Assembly (NCBI RefSeq): GCF_000429905.1
Contig: NZ_KE386983.1
Location: forward strand, 13,683 to 77,682
Direction: 5' to 3'
Source: Desulfatibacillum aliphaticivorans DSM 15576
GTDB lineage: Bacteria; Desulfobacterota; Desulfobacteria; Desulfobacterales; Desulfatibacillaceae
DNA length: 64,000 bases
A model generated the notes under the pieces. The model was not told where the DNA came from. It did no database searches and saw only the letters and a list, made by a program, of their open reading frames with translations. Position numbers and translations under genes: made by a program. Positions 26,206 to 35,828 of this stretch are shown piece after piece (within the stretch, counting starts at the first letter, position 1; each line of letters opens with the position of its first letter).

Positions 26206-27340
26206 TCATTACCTCTTTAAACTCGTCCATATCCTTGAGGACAGCCAGGTCTTGATCTTCTTCGGCCCAGTCCAGGACAGCCTTATCCATGTTCGCAGCC
26301 ATTTTCAAATACTTGATGGCCTCTTGCAGGGCGCCCTCACGGGCGTACAGACACGCCAGGTTGTAGCAGGGGTCCACATAGGCCGAATCGGCGGTCATCG
26401 CCTGGATGAAGCCGTCTTTGGCTTCCTCCATTCGGCCGTTTTCCATGTCTATGACAGCCCTGTTATTCAAGCTGGGGGCATAGGTGGGATCTTCTATCAA
26501 ACTTCTGGTGTAATAAGCCCGCGCTTCGTCCATCCTTCCCAGCATTTGGCTGTCCAGGCCCTTGGAATACCAGCGGGAAGCCACAATGGCAGGAGGATCT
26601 TCATTAACTTCAGGCTCCATAGGGGCGCTCGGCTCCACGGGCTCTTCCCGCAAGTTATCTTCTTGAAAACTTCCCCTCCTGCGGGGAAGGTTTTTAAACT
26701 CCATCTTGTCGAAACCCGGTAAGGAGGCAAACCGCTCATTCTCCTTGGCCATAGTCCAGGCGTTCTCGCGCCGATATCTGGGTCGGCGTCCTTCCTCCAT
26801 ACCCTCCGGCCTGCGCCGTTTGGGTGCAAAGGGCTCCTGGTTTTCCGACCATAGAGTCTGAGATTCCACCAGCGCCCTGGCTCTGGCTTCGGTTTCCTTG
26901 GCCGCTTCCGTTTTCGGCTGCTCTTCCGCCCTGGCTACCAATTGTCCTCTGGCCGGCCTTTGGTTTCCTGAATAGGGGCGTCCGTTTCGGTCCAGAATAT
27001 TAGCAGGCGCCTCCTCCTGCTCCTCCAGTTCAAACTGTTTTTCCTGCTCCTGCAAAAATTCGTCTTCAATTTTTTCTTCCGGAGCCTTGACTTCCTGCTT
27101 CACCGGGGGCGTCGCATCAGCCTGCATCTTGCCGGAATCCGGTCCGTGAAGACGGCCGGCGATCAGGAATCCCGAGTATCCGATCAGAAAAATGAGAACA
27201 ACTCCAATCACGACCCAAATAACGCGTTTGTTTTTGCCCCGGCCCGGCCCTTCGTGGGGCGCGCCGCTTCCGGGAAACGGCCCTTTTCGGGCGTCCTGCT
27301 CTTTTTGAGCTTTTTCAAGTGCGCTGTGTATAGTACTCAT
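26198..27340 (-). CDS. GspB/MshN-like membrane protein with TPRs
   Basis: The 380-residue protein begins MSTIHSALEKAQKEQDARKG, like the cytoplasmic start of GspB/PulB proteins. One transmembrane helix follows (VIWVVIGVVLIFLIGYSGFLI, ~40-60), then ~170 residues of charged low complexity, and a C-terminal TPR domain (ASRWYSKGLDSQMLGRMDEA, LNNRAVIDMENG). It abuts the GspA-like ATPase gene without a gap. In other bacteria GspA and GspB form a complex that inserts the secretin through peptidoglycan; this pair probably does the same, by family and context. Confidence 0.75.
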   Translation of the reverse strand: MSTIHSALEKAQKEQDARKGPFPGSGAPHEGPGRGKNKRVIWVVIGVVLIFLIGYSGFLIAGRLHGPDSGKMQADATPPVKQEVKAPEEKIEDEFLQEQEKQFELEEQEEAPANILDRNGRPYSGNQRPARGQLVARAEEQPKTEAAKETEARARALVESQTLWSENQEPFAPKRRRPEGMEEGRRPRYRRENAWTMAKENERFASLPGFDKMEFKNLPRRRGSFQEDNLREEPVEPSAPMEPEVNEDPPAIVASRWYSKGLDSQMLGRMDEARAYYTRSLIEDPTYAPSLNNRAVIDMENGRMEEAKDGFIQAMTADSAYVDPCYNLACLYAREGALQEAIKYLKMAANMDKAVLDWAEEDQDLAVLKDMDEFKEVMND

Positions 27341-29191
27341 TTAGTCAGACAGTTCCGGTAAATGTTGTGCAAGCTGATACATCAGGCCAATGGTGGTGGG
27401 ACCAGCCACCCCGTCAGCCCGAATGCCAAAATCCGTTTGAAAACTTTTGATCGCTTTGGATGTCCTGGGGCCGTAAACTCCGTCCTTGCTCAGGCTGTAT
27501 CCTCCGTGAATCAGCACGTCCTGTATCCAGTTGACCAGGGGGCCTTTGTCGCCCAGGCCGATCCGATTTATCCATAATTTTTCCGGAATCAGCCAGACAA
27601 GGCCGCCGGAAAAACGCTTTTCAAAATCATCCAGGGAAACCTCCACCAGGTTCCCGGCCGCGTCCGAAACCACAAAGCCGTCGGAGAAAGAACCCACCAC
27701 CACGGCGTGCCCGCCCTGGGAGTCTTGCAAGCCTTTTAGGCTGGCGCGGAAAGGCCTTTGGAAAAATTTGACGACCTCGGCCCGAGCTCGAAAAGAGACA
27801 ATTCCCGCCTGCTCATCCCCGTAAAGGGCCTTGATCCTGGGGTTGGACTCATACAGGCTGAACAATTTCGCCAGGCTGGTTTCCGTATCCAAAGCCCAGG
27901 CGCCGACTGTCCGGACGGGTTCTGACGCTGGGGGGGGGGCTTTTTTCACTTCCGGTACAGGCTGAACTGCAGGAGCTTCAGGCGTCTTGGCCGCCGGCGT
28001 TTCCTCGGCGGGCGGGGCGGCTTCCGCATTTTCATTCGGCTCAGCAACAGGCTCCAAGGCTTCGACCATGTCCATGGGCTCCGGTTCAGCCGGGCTCTCC
28101 ACATCAGGCGCGGCCGGGACCTCCGGAGGGGCGGCGGCTTCGGGAGCGGCAGCCTGGGGCGCTTTCGGCGTCTGAGGCGCCGGGGCCTCCAGTGCTTTGG
28201 GCGCCTCCACGGTTGGGGGCGCGGGGGCTGCAACCTGGGTTTGAGCCTCTAACTTATCTTCGTTTGCAGCGCCCTGGCCTTGCCAGAATCCGTAAGCGAC
28301 TCCCAGTGCGGCGGCGGCCGCAAAAACAGCCATGAGCGACACGTATGCCCAGGAAGCCTTTTTTTCCGGCATGGCAGCGGGAGTATGCCCCGTGACTTCC
28401 TTTGCCGCTTGCAAAATAAGGTCTTTGTCAATCTGCTTTAAATTGCGCGAGTACGCAGCCAGCAAGGATCGGTCGCACACCGCGTTGATTCTGCGGGGAA
28501 TGCCCCGGCACGAAGCGTATAAGGCCTTATACGCGCCGTTGGTGAACGGAATGCGGCCTTTGCAGCCGGCCACCATCATGCGATGCTGGATGTAGGCTTT
28601 TACATCCTCAAAATCCAGGGCGTCCAGGCTGTAGCGAACCACGATGCGCTCATTTAGCTGGCGCATTTCGTTCATGCCCAGCACATGCACCAACTCCTCC
28701 TGGCCCACCAGCACGATTTGCAGGAGTTTTTCCTTATCCGTTTCCAGGTTGGAAAGAATGCGCACCTGCTCCAGGACGTCCCGGGAGAGGTTTTGCGCTT
28801 CGTCCAAAAGCAAAACCACGTTTCGCCCGGAGGAGAAGCTATCCAGCAAAAAAGCATTGATGGCGTCCAGGTGTCCCTTTTTTCCCTGGGATTCAGGCGC
28901 GTCGATGCCGAACTCGTCGCAAATGGTGGGCAGCAGGTCATCCGCCGTTAAAAACGGATTGATGACAAGCGCCGTTTTGACGTTCTGGTCCAAATCCGAC
29001 AGCAGCGACCTCAGCAGGGTGGTTTTGCCCGTGCCCACGCCGCCGGTGATCATCACAAACCCCTTGCGTTGGGTGATGCCGTACACAAGGTGATCCATGG
29101 CCTCCTGATGCCCCCGGCTTAAATACAAATAGCGGGGATCGGGCGTGGTGTGAAACGGATTTTCTTTAAGGCCGAAATGTTCGTAGTACAT
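27341..29191 (-). CDS. gspA: GspA/ExeA-like AAA ATPase with peptidoglycan-binding end
   Basis: The 616-residue protein starts MYYEHFGLKENPFHTTPDPR, typical of ExeA/GspA. Walker A is GGVGTGKT (50-57) and Walker B LLLDEAQ (127-133). A transmembrane helix sits near 285-305, then a long Pro/Ala/Glu-rich linker, a domain resembling the C39 peptidase-like part of ExeA, and a C-terminal peptidoglycan-binding repeat (GVYGPRTSKAIKSFQTDFG). It likely remodels or binds cell wall for secretin insertion. It sits 17 bases after gspC. Confidence 0.88.
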   Translation of the reverse strand: MYYEHFGLKENPFHTTPDPRYLYLSRGHQEAMDHLVYGITQRKGFVMITGGVGTGKTTLLRSLLSDLDQNVKTALVINPFLTADDLLPTICDEFGIDAPESQGKKGHLDAINAFLLDSFSSGRNVVLLLDEAQNLSRDVLEQVRILSNLETDKEKLLQIVLVGQEELVHVLGMNEMRQLNERIVVRYSLDALDFEDVKAYIQHRMMVAGCKGRIPFTNGAYKALYASCRGIPRRINAVCDRSLLAAYSRNLKQIDKDLILQAAKEVTGHTPAAMPEKKASWAYVSLMAVFAAAAALGVAYGFWQGQGAANEDKLEAQTQVAAPAPPTVEAPKALEAPAPQTPKAPQAAAPEAAAPPEVPAAPDVESPAEPEPMDMVEALEPVAEPNENAEAAPPAEETPAAKTPEAPAVQPVPEVKKAPPPASEPVRTVGAWALDTETSLAKLFSLYESNPRIKALYGDEQAGIVSFRARAEVVKFFQRPFRASLKGLQDSQGGHAVVVGSFSDGFVVSDAAGNLVEVSLDDFEKRFSGGLVWLIPEKLWINRIGLGDKGPLVNWIQDVLIHGGYSLSKDGVYGPRTSKAIKSFQTDFGIRADGVAGPTTIGLMYQLAQHLPELSD

Positions 29192-29208
29192 GGACCTTGC
29201 CGCCGGTT

Positions 29209-30069
29209 TTATTCAAAGCTGTAATTCAAACTCGTGGGGGTTCCGCCGCGCTTGATCTGCAGGGAGACCTCTTCCGCATTCTTAAGACTCTGATATAAAG
29301 ACAAGATATCTTCCGTATCCTGAATTTCCCTATCGTTGATTCCCTGGATGACGTCTCCATCTTCCAGCCCCATTTCCTTGAAGATGGAATTGGGCTTGAT
29401 CCGCCTGAGCATAAGCCCCGCCGGCTTGCCGTCTTCAAACACAGGCCGGACGTTGATCTGGGTCATTAATTGATTGATATTCTGCAGGGCGTTGTTAATC
29501 TGTTCCTTGCCCACTTTAAAATCGCGGCCCGAAGAGTCTTGTACGGGCGCCGGCCCGCTGGAGGGGCCTCTTCTGCGGGCCTTTTTCTCATCGTCGTCCA
29601 TGACAAGAAGCTCGTCCCGGCCGTTAACATGCAAAACCACCTTGCCGCGCATGATCTGCCGAAGCTGTGCGCCCTGTACGTCGTCGCCGATCCGGTACAA
29701 ATCGGAAGATCTTGCCTTGGCGTCCTCAATGAATGCGCAGGCGTATTTTTCCGGGCCTGTGATGGTGCCCAAAAGGCTCAGTTTCAGGGACGTGAGGTCA
29801 ATGTCCTCCACAGGTTTGGGAGGAGGCGCAACCGCGGGCTCCTTGGGTTTTATAGTGTGAAACAGATCCCTTTGCACCACGGACCTCTTGTATTCGCTGT
29901 AAGGAGAGGTCTTTTGAGGCGCCTGGGAGGCTTGCGGGCTAACCTCCGCCAAAACCACGGGCATTGCGCCGACCTTGGACTCCGCGACCTGATAAAAGGC
30001 GTCCGCAGCCAGGTATGCAACCAGCGTGATGACTAATAAATTCAAGGCTATTGGCGCAAATTTCTTCAT
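29209..30069 (-). CDS. gspC: type II secretion protein GspC
   Basis: A 286-residue inner-membrane protein with one N-terminal helix (IALNLLVITLVAYLAADAF), a homology region (DLTSLKLSLLGTITGPEKY and VVLHVNGRDELL) and a C-terminal PDZ domain (GLMLRRIKPNSIFKEMGLED, GDVIQGINDREIQ). GspC links the inner-membrane platform to the secretin and helps choose substrates. ATG 30069 was preferred over an in-frame TTG at 30111 because AGGATG precedes it and the helix starts just after. Confidence 0.9.
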   Translation of the reverse strand: MKKFAPIALNLLVITLVAYLAADAFYQVAESKVGAMPVVLAEVSPQASQAPQKTSPYSEYKRSVVQRDLFHTIKPKEPAVAPPPKPVEDIDLTSLKLSLLGTITGPEKYACAFIEDAKARSSDLYRIGDDVQGAQLRQIMRGKVVLHVNGRDELLVMDDDEKKARRRGPSSGPAPVQDSSGRDFKVGKEQINNALQNINQLMTQINVRPVFEDGKPAGLMLRRIKPNSIFKEMGLEDGDVIQGINDREIQDTEDILSLYQSLKNAEEVSLQIKRGGTPTSLNYSFE

Positions 30070-30111
30070 GTTTTCATCCTGCGCAGGCCTGGCCCTGCCT
30101 TGGGTTTCCAA

Positions 30112-30981
30112 TCATTTGGGTGCAAACTGCATGTCGCCCAGGGTTCCGGTTACGGTAAAAGGAATGGCGTCGCCGGGTTTTTTATTCCTGAAAACCGTCT
30201 TGGCTATTTTTCCCAGGTCGGACTCATAAAAGGTCCGCGTGGGTTCCATGCTGCCTTTTAAGTTGACCCTGCTTCTGGCAAAATCCTTGTTAAGACGAAT
30301 GGCGCCGGAAAAGCGTCCCCGGACCAGATCCCCTTTCAGCACAAAATCCTTTACATCGATTTTTCCGTTTTTCATGGAAATCTGGGCGGTGATTTCGTCG
30401 TACGGAATATTCATGCCGGCGCCGATGCCGGTCCACATGACCATATTGCCGGAGGAGATGGAAAAGTCTCCCTCTCCCTCCATATCCATCCATCTTTCCG
30501 TCAGATTGGAGAAAGTGAACTCGCCATTCAAAGAACCTGTCACCAGCCCGGGTTCAGGAATGCGCGAGACGGCATCCATGGCGCTGAGGTCAATGCGTTG
30601 GAAGCCTATAAACCCTTCGTAAGGGCCTCTCACGCTCTTGGCGTTGTCCGAGGCCTTGACTTTACCGTCCACTTCCCCGCTGTAGATGGATGCGGCTATG
30701 TCTACATTGGGCTTTTTACGTATCAAGGAGATGATGGAAGGCGAAAACACGACCTCTTCAGCCTGTAAAAGAACTCCGGTCCGGTCGCTTAGGCCAGGGC
30801 GTTCCAGGCGGACGCTGGTCAGTCCCGCCGGGGCGATTCCGCCGATAAAGACGTCCTTTTTGAGTTCTTTGGTCAGGCGCATTTCCACGAATCGTCCTGC
30901 TTGATCGGCGGGAAACAAAATCGCCAAAAAGAAAACCAGGGAGCACAAGGTATATGCTGTATATCCGAAAAACTTCTTCAT
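30112..30981 (-). CDS. gspN: type II secretion protein GspN
   Basis: A 289-residue protein with an N-terminal membrane anchor (YTAYTLCSLVFFLAILFP) and a beta-rich periplasmic domain similar to the GspN family (AEEVVFSPSIISLIRKKP, GSLNGEFTFSNL, FTVTGTLGDMQF). GspN is an accessory component present in only some type II systems. Its ATG overlaps the gspM stop by four bases. Confidence 0.85.
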   Translation of the reverse strand: MKKFFGYTAYTLCSLVFFLAILFPADQAGRFVEMRLTKELKKDVFIGGIAPAGLTSVRLERPGLSDRTGVLLQAEEVVFSPSIISLIRKKPNVDIAASIYSGEVDGKVKASDNAKSVRGPYEGFIGFQRIDLSAMDAVSRIPEPGLVTGSLNGEFTFSNLTERWMDMEGEGDFSISSGNMVMWTGIGAGMNIPYDEITAQISMKNGKIDVKDFVLKGDLVRGRFSGAIRLNKDFARSRVNLKGSMEPTRTFYESDLGKIAKTVFRNKKPGDAIPFTVTGTLGDMQFAPK

Positions 30982-31514
30982 TTTTCCTTCTCAGCTTCTA
31001 TGGTGGTCACCTGGAAAGTGGCGCTGACGCCGTAATCGTCCTCCCGTTGGGAGCGCGTGACGGTAATGCGGCGCACGGATAAAAAATTGGGGGAGGTTTC
31101 AATCTTATGCAAGTAATTGAGCAACTCCTCCGTGGTTACGTCGTCCAGCTTGATGTCTGCGATGGTTTGCACGAAATCGCTGTTGGCGATGGGCTTTTTG
31201 CTGGACTTGATGTACTTGGTTTTGCCCATGACCCCAGCCTGGCGCGCCAACTGCCCCAGATAATTATCCAGGGAGAAGTCCTTGCGGTTGATCAGTTTGT
31301 CCCAGTCGCCGTTTGTATTCATCTTGGCCTTTTTGTACTCCTCGGCCAATTCCATGATGGATACAAGGTTGCTTTCCATCTTCCGGAGCTCCGCCAGCCT
31401 CTTCCGGCTTCCTTCCAGGGCCGGCGTGATGATGAAGGCGTGGACCAGAATCGCGAACGCCACAAAGATTCCCGCCGCCAGGACTAATTTTTCTCTATTT
31501 CCAAGCCTGTTCAT
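30978..31514 (-). CDS. gspM: type II secretion protein GspM
   Basis: A 178-residue bitopic protein: one hydrophobic helix near the N-terminus (LVLAAGIFVAFAILVHAFII), a coiled-coil stretch (RKRLAELRKMESNLVSIMEL) and a small ferredoxin-like domain at the end. GspM partners GspL in the inner-membrane platform. It overlaps gspL and gspN by four bases each. Confidence 0.85.
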   Translation of the reverse strand: MNRLGNREKLVLAAGIFVAFAILVHAFIITPALEGSRKRLAELRKMESNLVSIMELAEEYKKAKMNTNGDWDKLINRKDFSLDNYLGQLARQAGVMGKTKYIKSSKKPIANSDFVQTIADIKLDDVTTEELLNYLHKIETSPNFLSVRRITVTRSQREDDYGVSATFQVTTIEAEKEK

Positions 31515-32968
31515 GAGTTGGTCCCCGACTCCTTTTGCACCTGGGCCTTAATGCGGAACTTCCACACTCCCGGATCTTTGCCCGCCGTAACGGACTGCAG
31601 GCTGACGTCCTCAAACAACGGCTGCTTCTCAAGGCCGGTTTTTATTTCCGTGGCGGACTCATAGGCATCGGTTTCGCCGTTTATTTCAACCCGCTCCGGG
31701 TTGACGGAAAAACTGGTGATTTTTACATTAAGCGCCGGAGGAATCCCGTCGCTGATGGCTTTAAGCACATCCACCACCTGGACGTTGGAGCCCTCGGCGC
31801 CCGGGAATATCGGGGCCTGGGTCAGGGCCTCCATTTCGGATGTCATGGCGGCCAGGGGATCTCCCGAGGAAGCCCGGCCTTCCATGGCGGATTGATAAAC
31901 CTCTTCAATCTGGCTTTTCAGGCTGGCTATTTTAGCTTCCTGCACGCTTTTGTTCGCGAAATAACGCACGCCGAAAGCCGCCAGAAGGATGGCAAGCAGT
32001 ATACTGACGTGGATGACCCAGCCTTTGTACTGCTCCCAACGCCTTCGCACGGCGAAAGGCCCCTGGCGCATGTTAAAGCCGGTGGTCTCCGTGGGGTGAT
32101 ACAAAGCCAGGGCCAAAGCCCCGTCCATGGCGCTGGAGTCCCAGTTCCCGGCCACGCGGCCTTCCATGGGAAGCTGGAGGTCCCGGGTCAGGTTGATTTC
32201 CTTGAGGGGAAGCCCGGTTTGCTCCTGAACCGCATCCTGCAAGTTTTCCCAATTCATGCCTGCGCCGGCGCAGTAAATGGCTTTGGCGTTGAATGCGGGT
32301 TTGTTTTTTTCCGTAAAGGCCCTGATGGTCAGGTTGATCTGGCCGGCCAATGCTTTTAAATTGCCTTCGAAATTCTGCCTGAGGTTGCGCAGCAGAATCA
32401 ATTCCCTGCCCGAAAACAAACCGAGCAGCACCCTGTCGCGCTCCACGTCCAGGAACACGCCGTCTTCTTTTGGCTGGGCCCATGCCAGGTAGCCCAACAC
32501 CTTGGAAGCGCCGCTGGGCGCAAGGATGTCCGCGTTAAGCCCGGCGTTGGCCATAATCTCCAGAGCGCCGCCCACCTCAAAAGCCGTGGTCACGGCCGCC
32601 AGGCACTCCGTATGGTCGCCTTTGCGGATGACGTGGTAATCGGGAACCGCCTCCTCCACCTTGTAAGGAATGAGGCTTTCCAGTTCAAAGGGCAGCACCT
32701 GGCGGATTTTTTTGGCTTCGGAAAAGGGAATGACGACGTTCTTGAAAGAGGTGTTGGCGTCTCCAAAAGAAACGCTGCACGGAATCCTGTCCACGTCTGT
32801 CTGGCCGCCAAGGTCTTCCAGGGCTTTATTCAGGGCCAGGGCAAGGCCGCCCTGCCCGTTAACCTCGACCTGGGCGTGGGCCGCCACCCTGGGCTTAAGC
32901 CCGCCCCCGATGACCACAGCCCGCACCGAATCAGATTGTATGTCCAACCCAAGCCTATTTTCCGGCAT
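31511..32968 (-). CDS. gspL: type II secretion protein GspL
   Basis: A 485-residue protein with a PilM-like actin-fold cytoplasmic domain (LGLDIQSDSVRAVVIGGG at the start), one transmembrane helix (WVIHVSILLAILLAAFGVRYF, near 320) and a periplasmic PilN-like ferredoxin domain (FPGAEGSNVQVVDVLKAISD). It recruits GspE to the membrane. It is separated from gspK by 84 bases, the widest gap in the core operon, where a new ribosome site but no clear promoter is seen. Confidence 0.92.
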   Translation of the reverse strand: MPENRLGLDIQSDSVRAVVIGGGLKPRVAAHAQVEVNGQGGLALALNKALEDLGGQTDVDRIPCSVSFGDANTSFKNVVIPFSEAKKIRQVLPFELESLIPYKVEEAVPDYHVIRKGDHTECLAAVTTAFEVGGALEIMANAGLNADILAPSGASKVLGYLAWAQPKEDGVFLDVERDRVLLGLFSGRELILLRNLRQNFEGNLKALAGQINLTIRAFTEKNKPAFNAKAIYCAGAGMNWENLQDAVQEQTGLPLKEINLTRDLQLPMEGRVAGNWDSSAMDGALALALYHPTETTGFNMRQGPFAVRRRWEQYKGWVIHVSILLAILLAAFGVRYFANKSVQEAKIASLKSQIEEVYQSAMEGRASSGDPLAAMTSEMEALTQAPIFPGAEGSNVQVVDVLKAISDGIPPALNVKITSFSVNPERVEINGETDAYESATEIKTGLEKQPLFEDVSLQSVTAGKDPGVWKFRIKAQVQKESGTNS

Positions 32969-33052
32969 TATCTATTTTCGCCTTCCAACCTGTGGTAAAA
33001 ATGGTTTCAAAACCCTTAATAACAAATAATTTATAAAAATACCATATCTGTG

Positions 33053-34159
33053 TCACAGGCTGTGCCAGGCCAGAATTTCGCAGATATAATCCTGGCTGTT
33101 GTTCGCCTTTTTTCGAAGCACGACCGCCTTCACCGTTTTAACGAATTCCTGCTGTTTGGCCGTGCACGTTATTTCAAAATAGTCGCTGACGCTGGTCAAA
33201 AGGTTAGCATCAATTTTAAGGTCCGCGCATCCCGGCGCGTTTAAGAACCAATTGGCGTCGTTGATGGGATTGAGAAAATAATCCTCCTCCCGCTCCTCCC
33301 GGTACTCCAGGATGGACTCGGCCAAATCCTCGCTGCCTATGGGCATGAGAGCCCGGATTACCTCCAGGGGGGCGCTGCCCATATTGATTTTTCCCGGATA
33401 CTCCACGGGATTTTTTTTGGCGGGGTCCGCTCCGTATACGGTGAAGGACTCCGCTATTCCCGGAATCTCCTCCGATCCGTAAAACAACTCCGGGGTCATT
33501 CCCTTGACGCGCAGCAGTTCGGACTCGCTGTTGAAATAGTTGTTTCTGGCCGAGTACGGAGGGTCCAGGGACAGGTAATAGTCGGATTCCGCTCCGTTCA
33601 GGCCGGTAATGGCTTCGTCGTCCCCGCGGTCCATCCAATCCTTCATGGAGTTGATGATGTCCGTAGTGGCGTTCAGGTCCAGGTCATCATACAAAGTGGC
33701 GATGGGGCGCAGAAAGCGGTCCCACAACTCCTGTTGAGGTGCGTTGAACTTCTGCCCGCTGGGCGGCTCCACCAGGGCGTTAATCTGGATCAGGCCCGTC
33801 AGGTCCTTGATTTCCAGCTTTAACGATTCCGGCGATATGTCAAAATCCAGCATCATTTCGGCGATTTCATTCGGGTCGGCCCACGGATCCTGGACGGAAT
33901 CCAGGGTATTGGCCTTTTTATCCAACACCAGCATGGCCATGCCCAGAGCCACGCCGCTGCGGGCCGTCCAATCCAATTGGCGCCGCTGGCGCGAGGCTTC
34001 GGTGGAAAACACGGCGGCCCGCACCCGGTGGTGCAGTTCCGCGGACACTCCGACAAGCAAGGCGATGACGGCGAGAACCATAAGCAAAGCCACTCCGCGC
34101 TGGCTTCCGTCCTTATCGCGCCTGAGATGCGCCCTTATTCTTGAGAATAGCCTTACCAT
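33053..34159 (-). CDS. gspK: minor pseudopilin GspK
   Basis: A 368-residue pseudopilin. The N-terminus (SQRGVALLMVLAVIALLVG) carries the prepilin cleavage site at Gly-Val, with the family's V instead of F. A large globular insertion includes Asp-rich stretches (DLDLNATTDIINSMKDWMDR) and helix-hairpin-helix-like LLRVKGMTPELFYG. GspK caps the pseudopilus with GspI and GspJ. The start overlaps gspJ by seven bases. Confidence 0.92.
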   Translation of the reverse strand: MVRLFSRIRAHLRRDKDGSQRGVALLMVLAVIALLVGVSAELHHRVRAAVFSTEASRQRRQLDWTARSGVALGMAMLVLDKKANTLDSVQDPWADPNEIAEMMLDFDISPESLKLEIKDLTGLIQINALVEPPSGQKFNAPQQELWDRFLRPIATLYDDLDLNATTDIINSMKDWMDRGDDEAITGLNGAESDYYLSLDPPYSARNNYFNSESELLRVKGMTPELFYGSEEIPGIAESFTVYGADPAKKNPVEYPGKINMGSAPLEVIRALMPIGSEDLAESILEYREEREEDYFLNPINDANWFLNAPGCADLKIDANLLTSVSDYFEITCTAKQQEFVKTVKAVVLRKKANNSQDYICEILAWHSL

Positions 34160-34884
34160 TCCTGCTCCTCCCTGTAGAAAGGCAGGTTGACGGTGGTCTC
34201 GAACCGGAAAGGAGTCGCGTCCTCCTCGTCAAAGGCCTCCAGTTCCAGGATAATGTCCACGGCCATGGGGGTGGCGAATTCCGTCTCCTCCGAGTCGGAG
34301 TCCCAGGACTCGCTCGTATCCCCGTCCTGGTCGTAAAAAAGGTACTCTATGTTATGCACCCTTTCGCACAAGATGGGGTCGGAGCCAAGCTCCTGGTCTT
34401 CTTCCCCGAAAATCTCCCAGTCCAGGATGTCCCGGCGCCGCAGCACCTTGCGCGTTTCGTCCGAGGGATCGGGGGTGAGGTAGTAAGTGATCTCAGCCAA
34501 GCCTTTTTCATCCGCCCCGGTCAGGTCCACATGGGCCTGGGACACGAAGCGCAGGGTGGAGACGGAGGAGCCGCTGGTATAGTCCTTGGTGCAGACAAAA
34601 CGCAACGGGTCGTAGTCCTCGGCTTCGGCGGGCTTGTTGTACGTGTTGGCCACAGCCACCCGAGCCGATTCCAGATCCATAACCATGCGGTCCATGGCGC
34701 CTTTTGCGGACTCGTACACGGTGATGGTTTTTTGAACACCCTCAGCGTTGGACATGGCGCCGGAGAACGAAACCAGCACAATGGTCATGATAATGGAAAA
34801 TATACCTATGGCGATGAGGACTTCCAGCAGGGTAAAGCCCTTGTCATTAAACAGAGTATGGATGACATTTCGGGAAATTCTCAT
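34153..34884 (-). CDS. gspJ: minor pseudopilin GspJ
   Basis: A 243-residue pseudopilin with the prepilin motif NDKG/FTLLEVLIAIGIFSII. The C-terminal domain has the GspJ-like beta-sheet region (LRFVSQAHVDLTGADEKGL, ITYYLTPDP). It overlaps gspI by four bases and gspK by seven. Confidence 0.92.
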   Translation of the reverse strand: MRISRNVIHTLFNDKGFTLLEVLIAIGIFSIIMTIVLVSFSGAMSNAEGVQKTITVYESAKGAMDRMVMDLESARVAVANTYNKPAEAEDYDPLRFVCTKDYTSGSSVSTLRFVSQAHVDLTGADEKGLAEITYYLTPDPSDETRKVLRRRDILDWEIFGEEDQELGSDPILCERVHNIEYLFYDQDGDTSESWDSDSEETEFATPMAVDIILELEAFDEEDATPFRFETTVNLPFYREEQEW

Positions 34885-35294
34885 TGCTGGGGGTCCAAAA
34901 AACGGTAGGTCTTGACGTCATAGGAATAGGTGAATTCAGACGCCATCACGGACACGGTGACAGCACGGAGTCTTTCGCCCGTGGCGTCCAGGTATTCGGA
35001 TTCCATCTCATCAACGGTCGCCGACCAGGAATAGTTGGGGTATTCGTCCCCAAAATCGCCGGAGTCCGATGCAAGCTCATCAGGCTCCGTCATCATGTAT
35101 TCGGCCATTTTCTTCTGGGCGAGCATGGGGGCTACGGTTTCAAACTGGACGTTGCCGGCCATCATGATGGACATGGATTGAAGCCGGAATATGGTGGAAA
35201 GAGCCACTCCCAAGATAAGCAGGGAGATGATCATCTCCAACAGGGTGAATCCGGCCGGGCTATTTACAGCCCTATTCCTCGTCCAATGAAACAT
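34881..35294 (-). CDS. gspI: minor pseudopilin GspI
   Basis: A 137-residue pseudopilin with the motif SPAG/FTLLEMIISLLILGVAL. ATG 35294 was chosen because AAGGGA is just upstream and the leader then has the normal length; it lies inside the last 23 bases of gspH. The frame extends further upstream without support. Confidence 0.9.
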   Translation of the reverse strand: MFHWTRNRAVNSPAGFTLLEMIISLLILGVALSTIFRLQSMSIMMAGNVQFETVAPMLAQKKMAEYMMTEPDELASDSGDFGDEYPNYSWSATVDEMESEYLDATGERLRAVTVSVMASEFTYSYDVKTYRFLDPQQ

Positions 35295-35799
35295 ATCCCT
35301 TATAAAACCTTGCCTTGCCCAAAAAGGGTTCAAAAACCATGGTGACGGGGCCGTCCTGATCTTCCAGGTGTAAAGCCGCATGGGCGATGTAGCCCATTTT
35401 GTTGATGGGCAGTTGAGCCACCCCGTCCGTTTGAAGGATTCCCCCGGGCCATTCCACGTCCAGGAGGGTTACGGCCTCGGAAATTTGCGTTCCCTGCCGC
35501 TCCGTTTCCATGAGCTCTTCTTCGGTCAGGGGAGGTCCGTCCGTGCCGTAGGTCCTCTCCTCAAAATCGATGTACAGGCTTCTTAGCGACTGGTTGGCGA
35601 TGGCGGTCTCCCGCTCTTTCGCCACGTTGGCCGACATAAGGCGGACCAACTCATCCATGTCTCCCGCGCTGGCCGCCTCTTCAAAACGAGGCACAATCAC
35701 AAAAAACAGAATGCCTAAGAGGGATATCACCGCCATGAGCTCCATGAGGGAAAAGCCCCCTTGGCGGCCTTTAATGCGTTGATTTGCTCGGTCAGCCAT
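35272..35799 (-). CDS. gspH: minor pseudopilin GspH
   Basis: A 175-residue pseudopilin with the motif RQGG/FSLMELMAVISLLGILF. The middle is helical (EAASAGDMDELVRLMSANVA), the end beta-rich. ATG 35799 has GGAAG 8 bases upstream. The frame is open to 35934, overlapping gspG, but that part has no ribosome site. Confidence 0.88.
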   Translation of the reverse strand: MADRANQRIKGRQGGFSLMELMAVISLLGILFFVIVPRFEEAASAGDMDELVRLMSANVAKERETAIANQSLRSLYIDFEERTYGTDGPPLTEEELMETERQGTQISEAVTLLDVEWPGGILQTDGVAQLPINKMGYIAHAALHLEDQDGPVTMVFEPFLGKARFYKGYVSLDEE

Positions 35800-35828
35800 G
35801 GTCGTCGCTTCCGGCGCGGATGCAGCCG

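Noticed and set aside
24043..26220. Plus-strand open frame opposite gspD
   Set aside because: Same shadow pattern; gspD on the minus strand has full secretin features.
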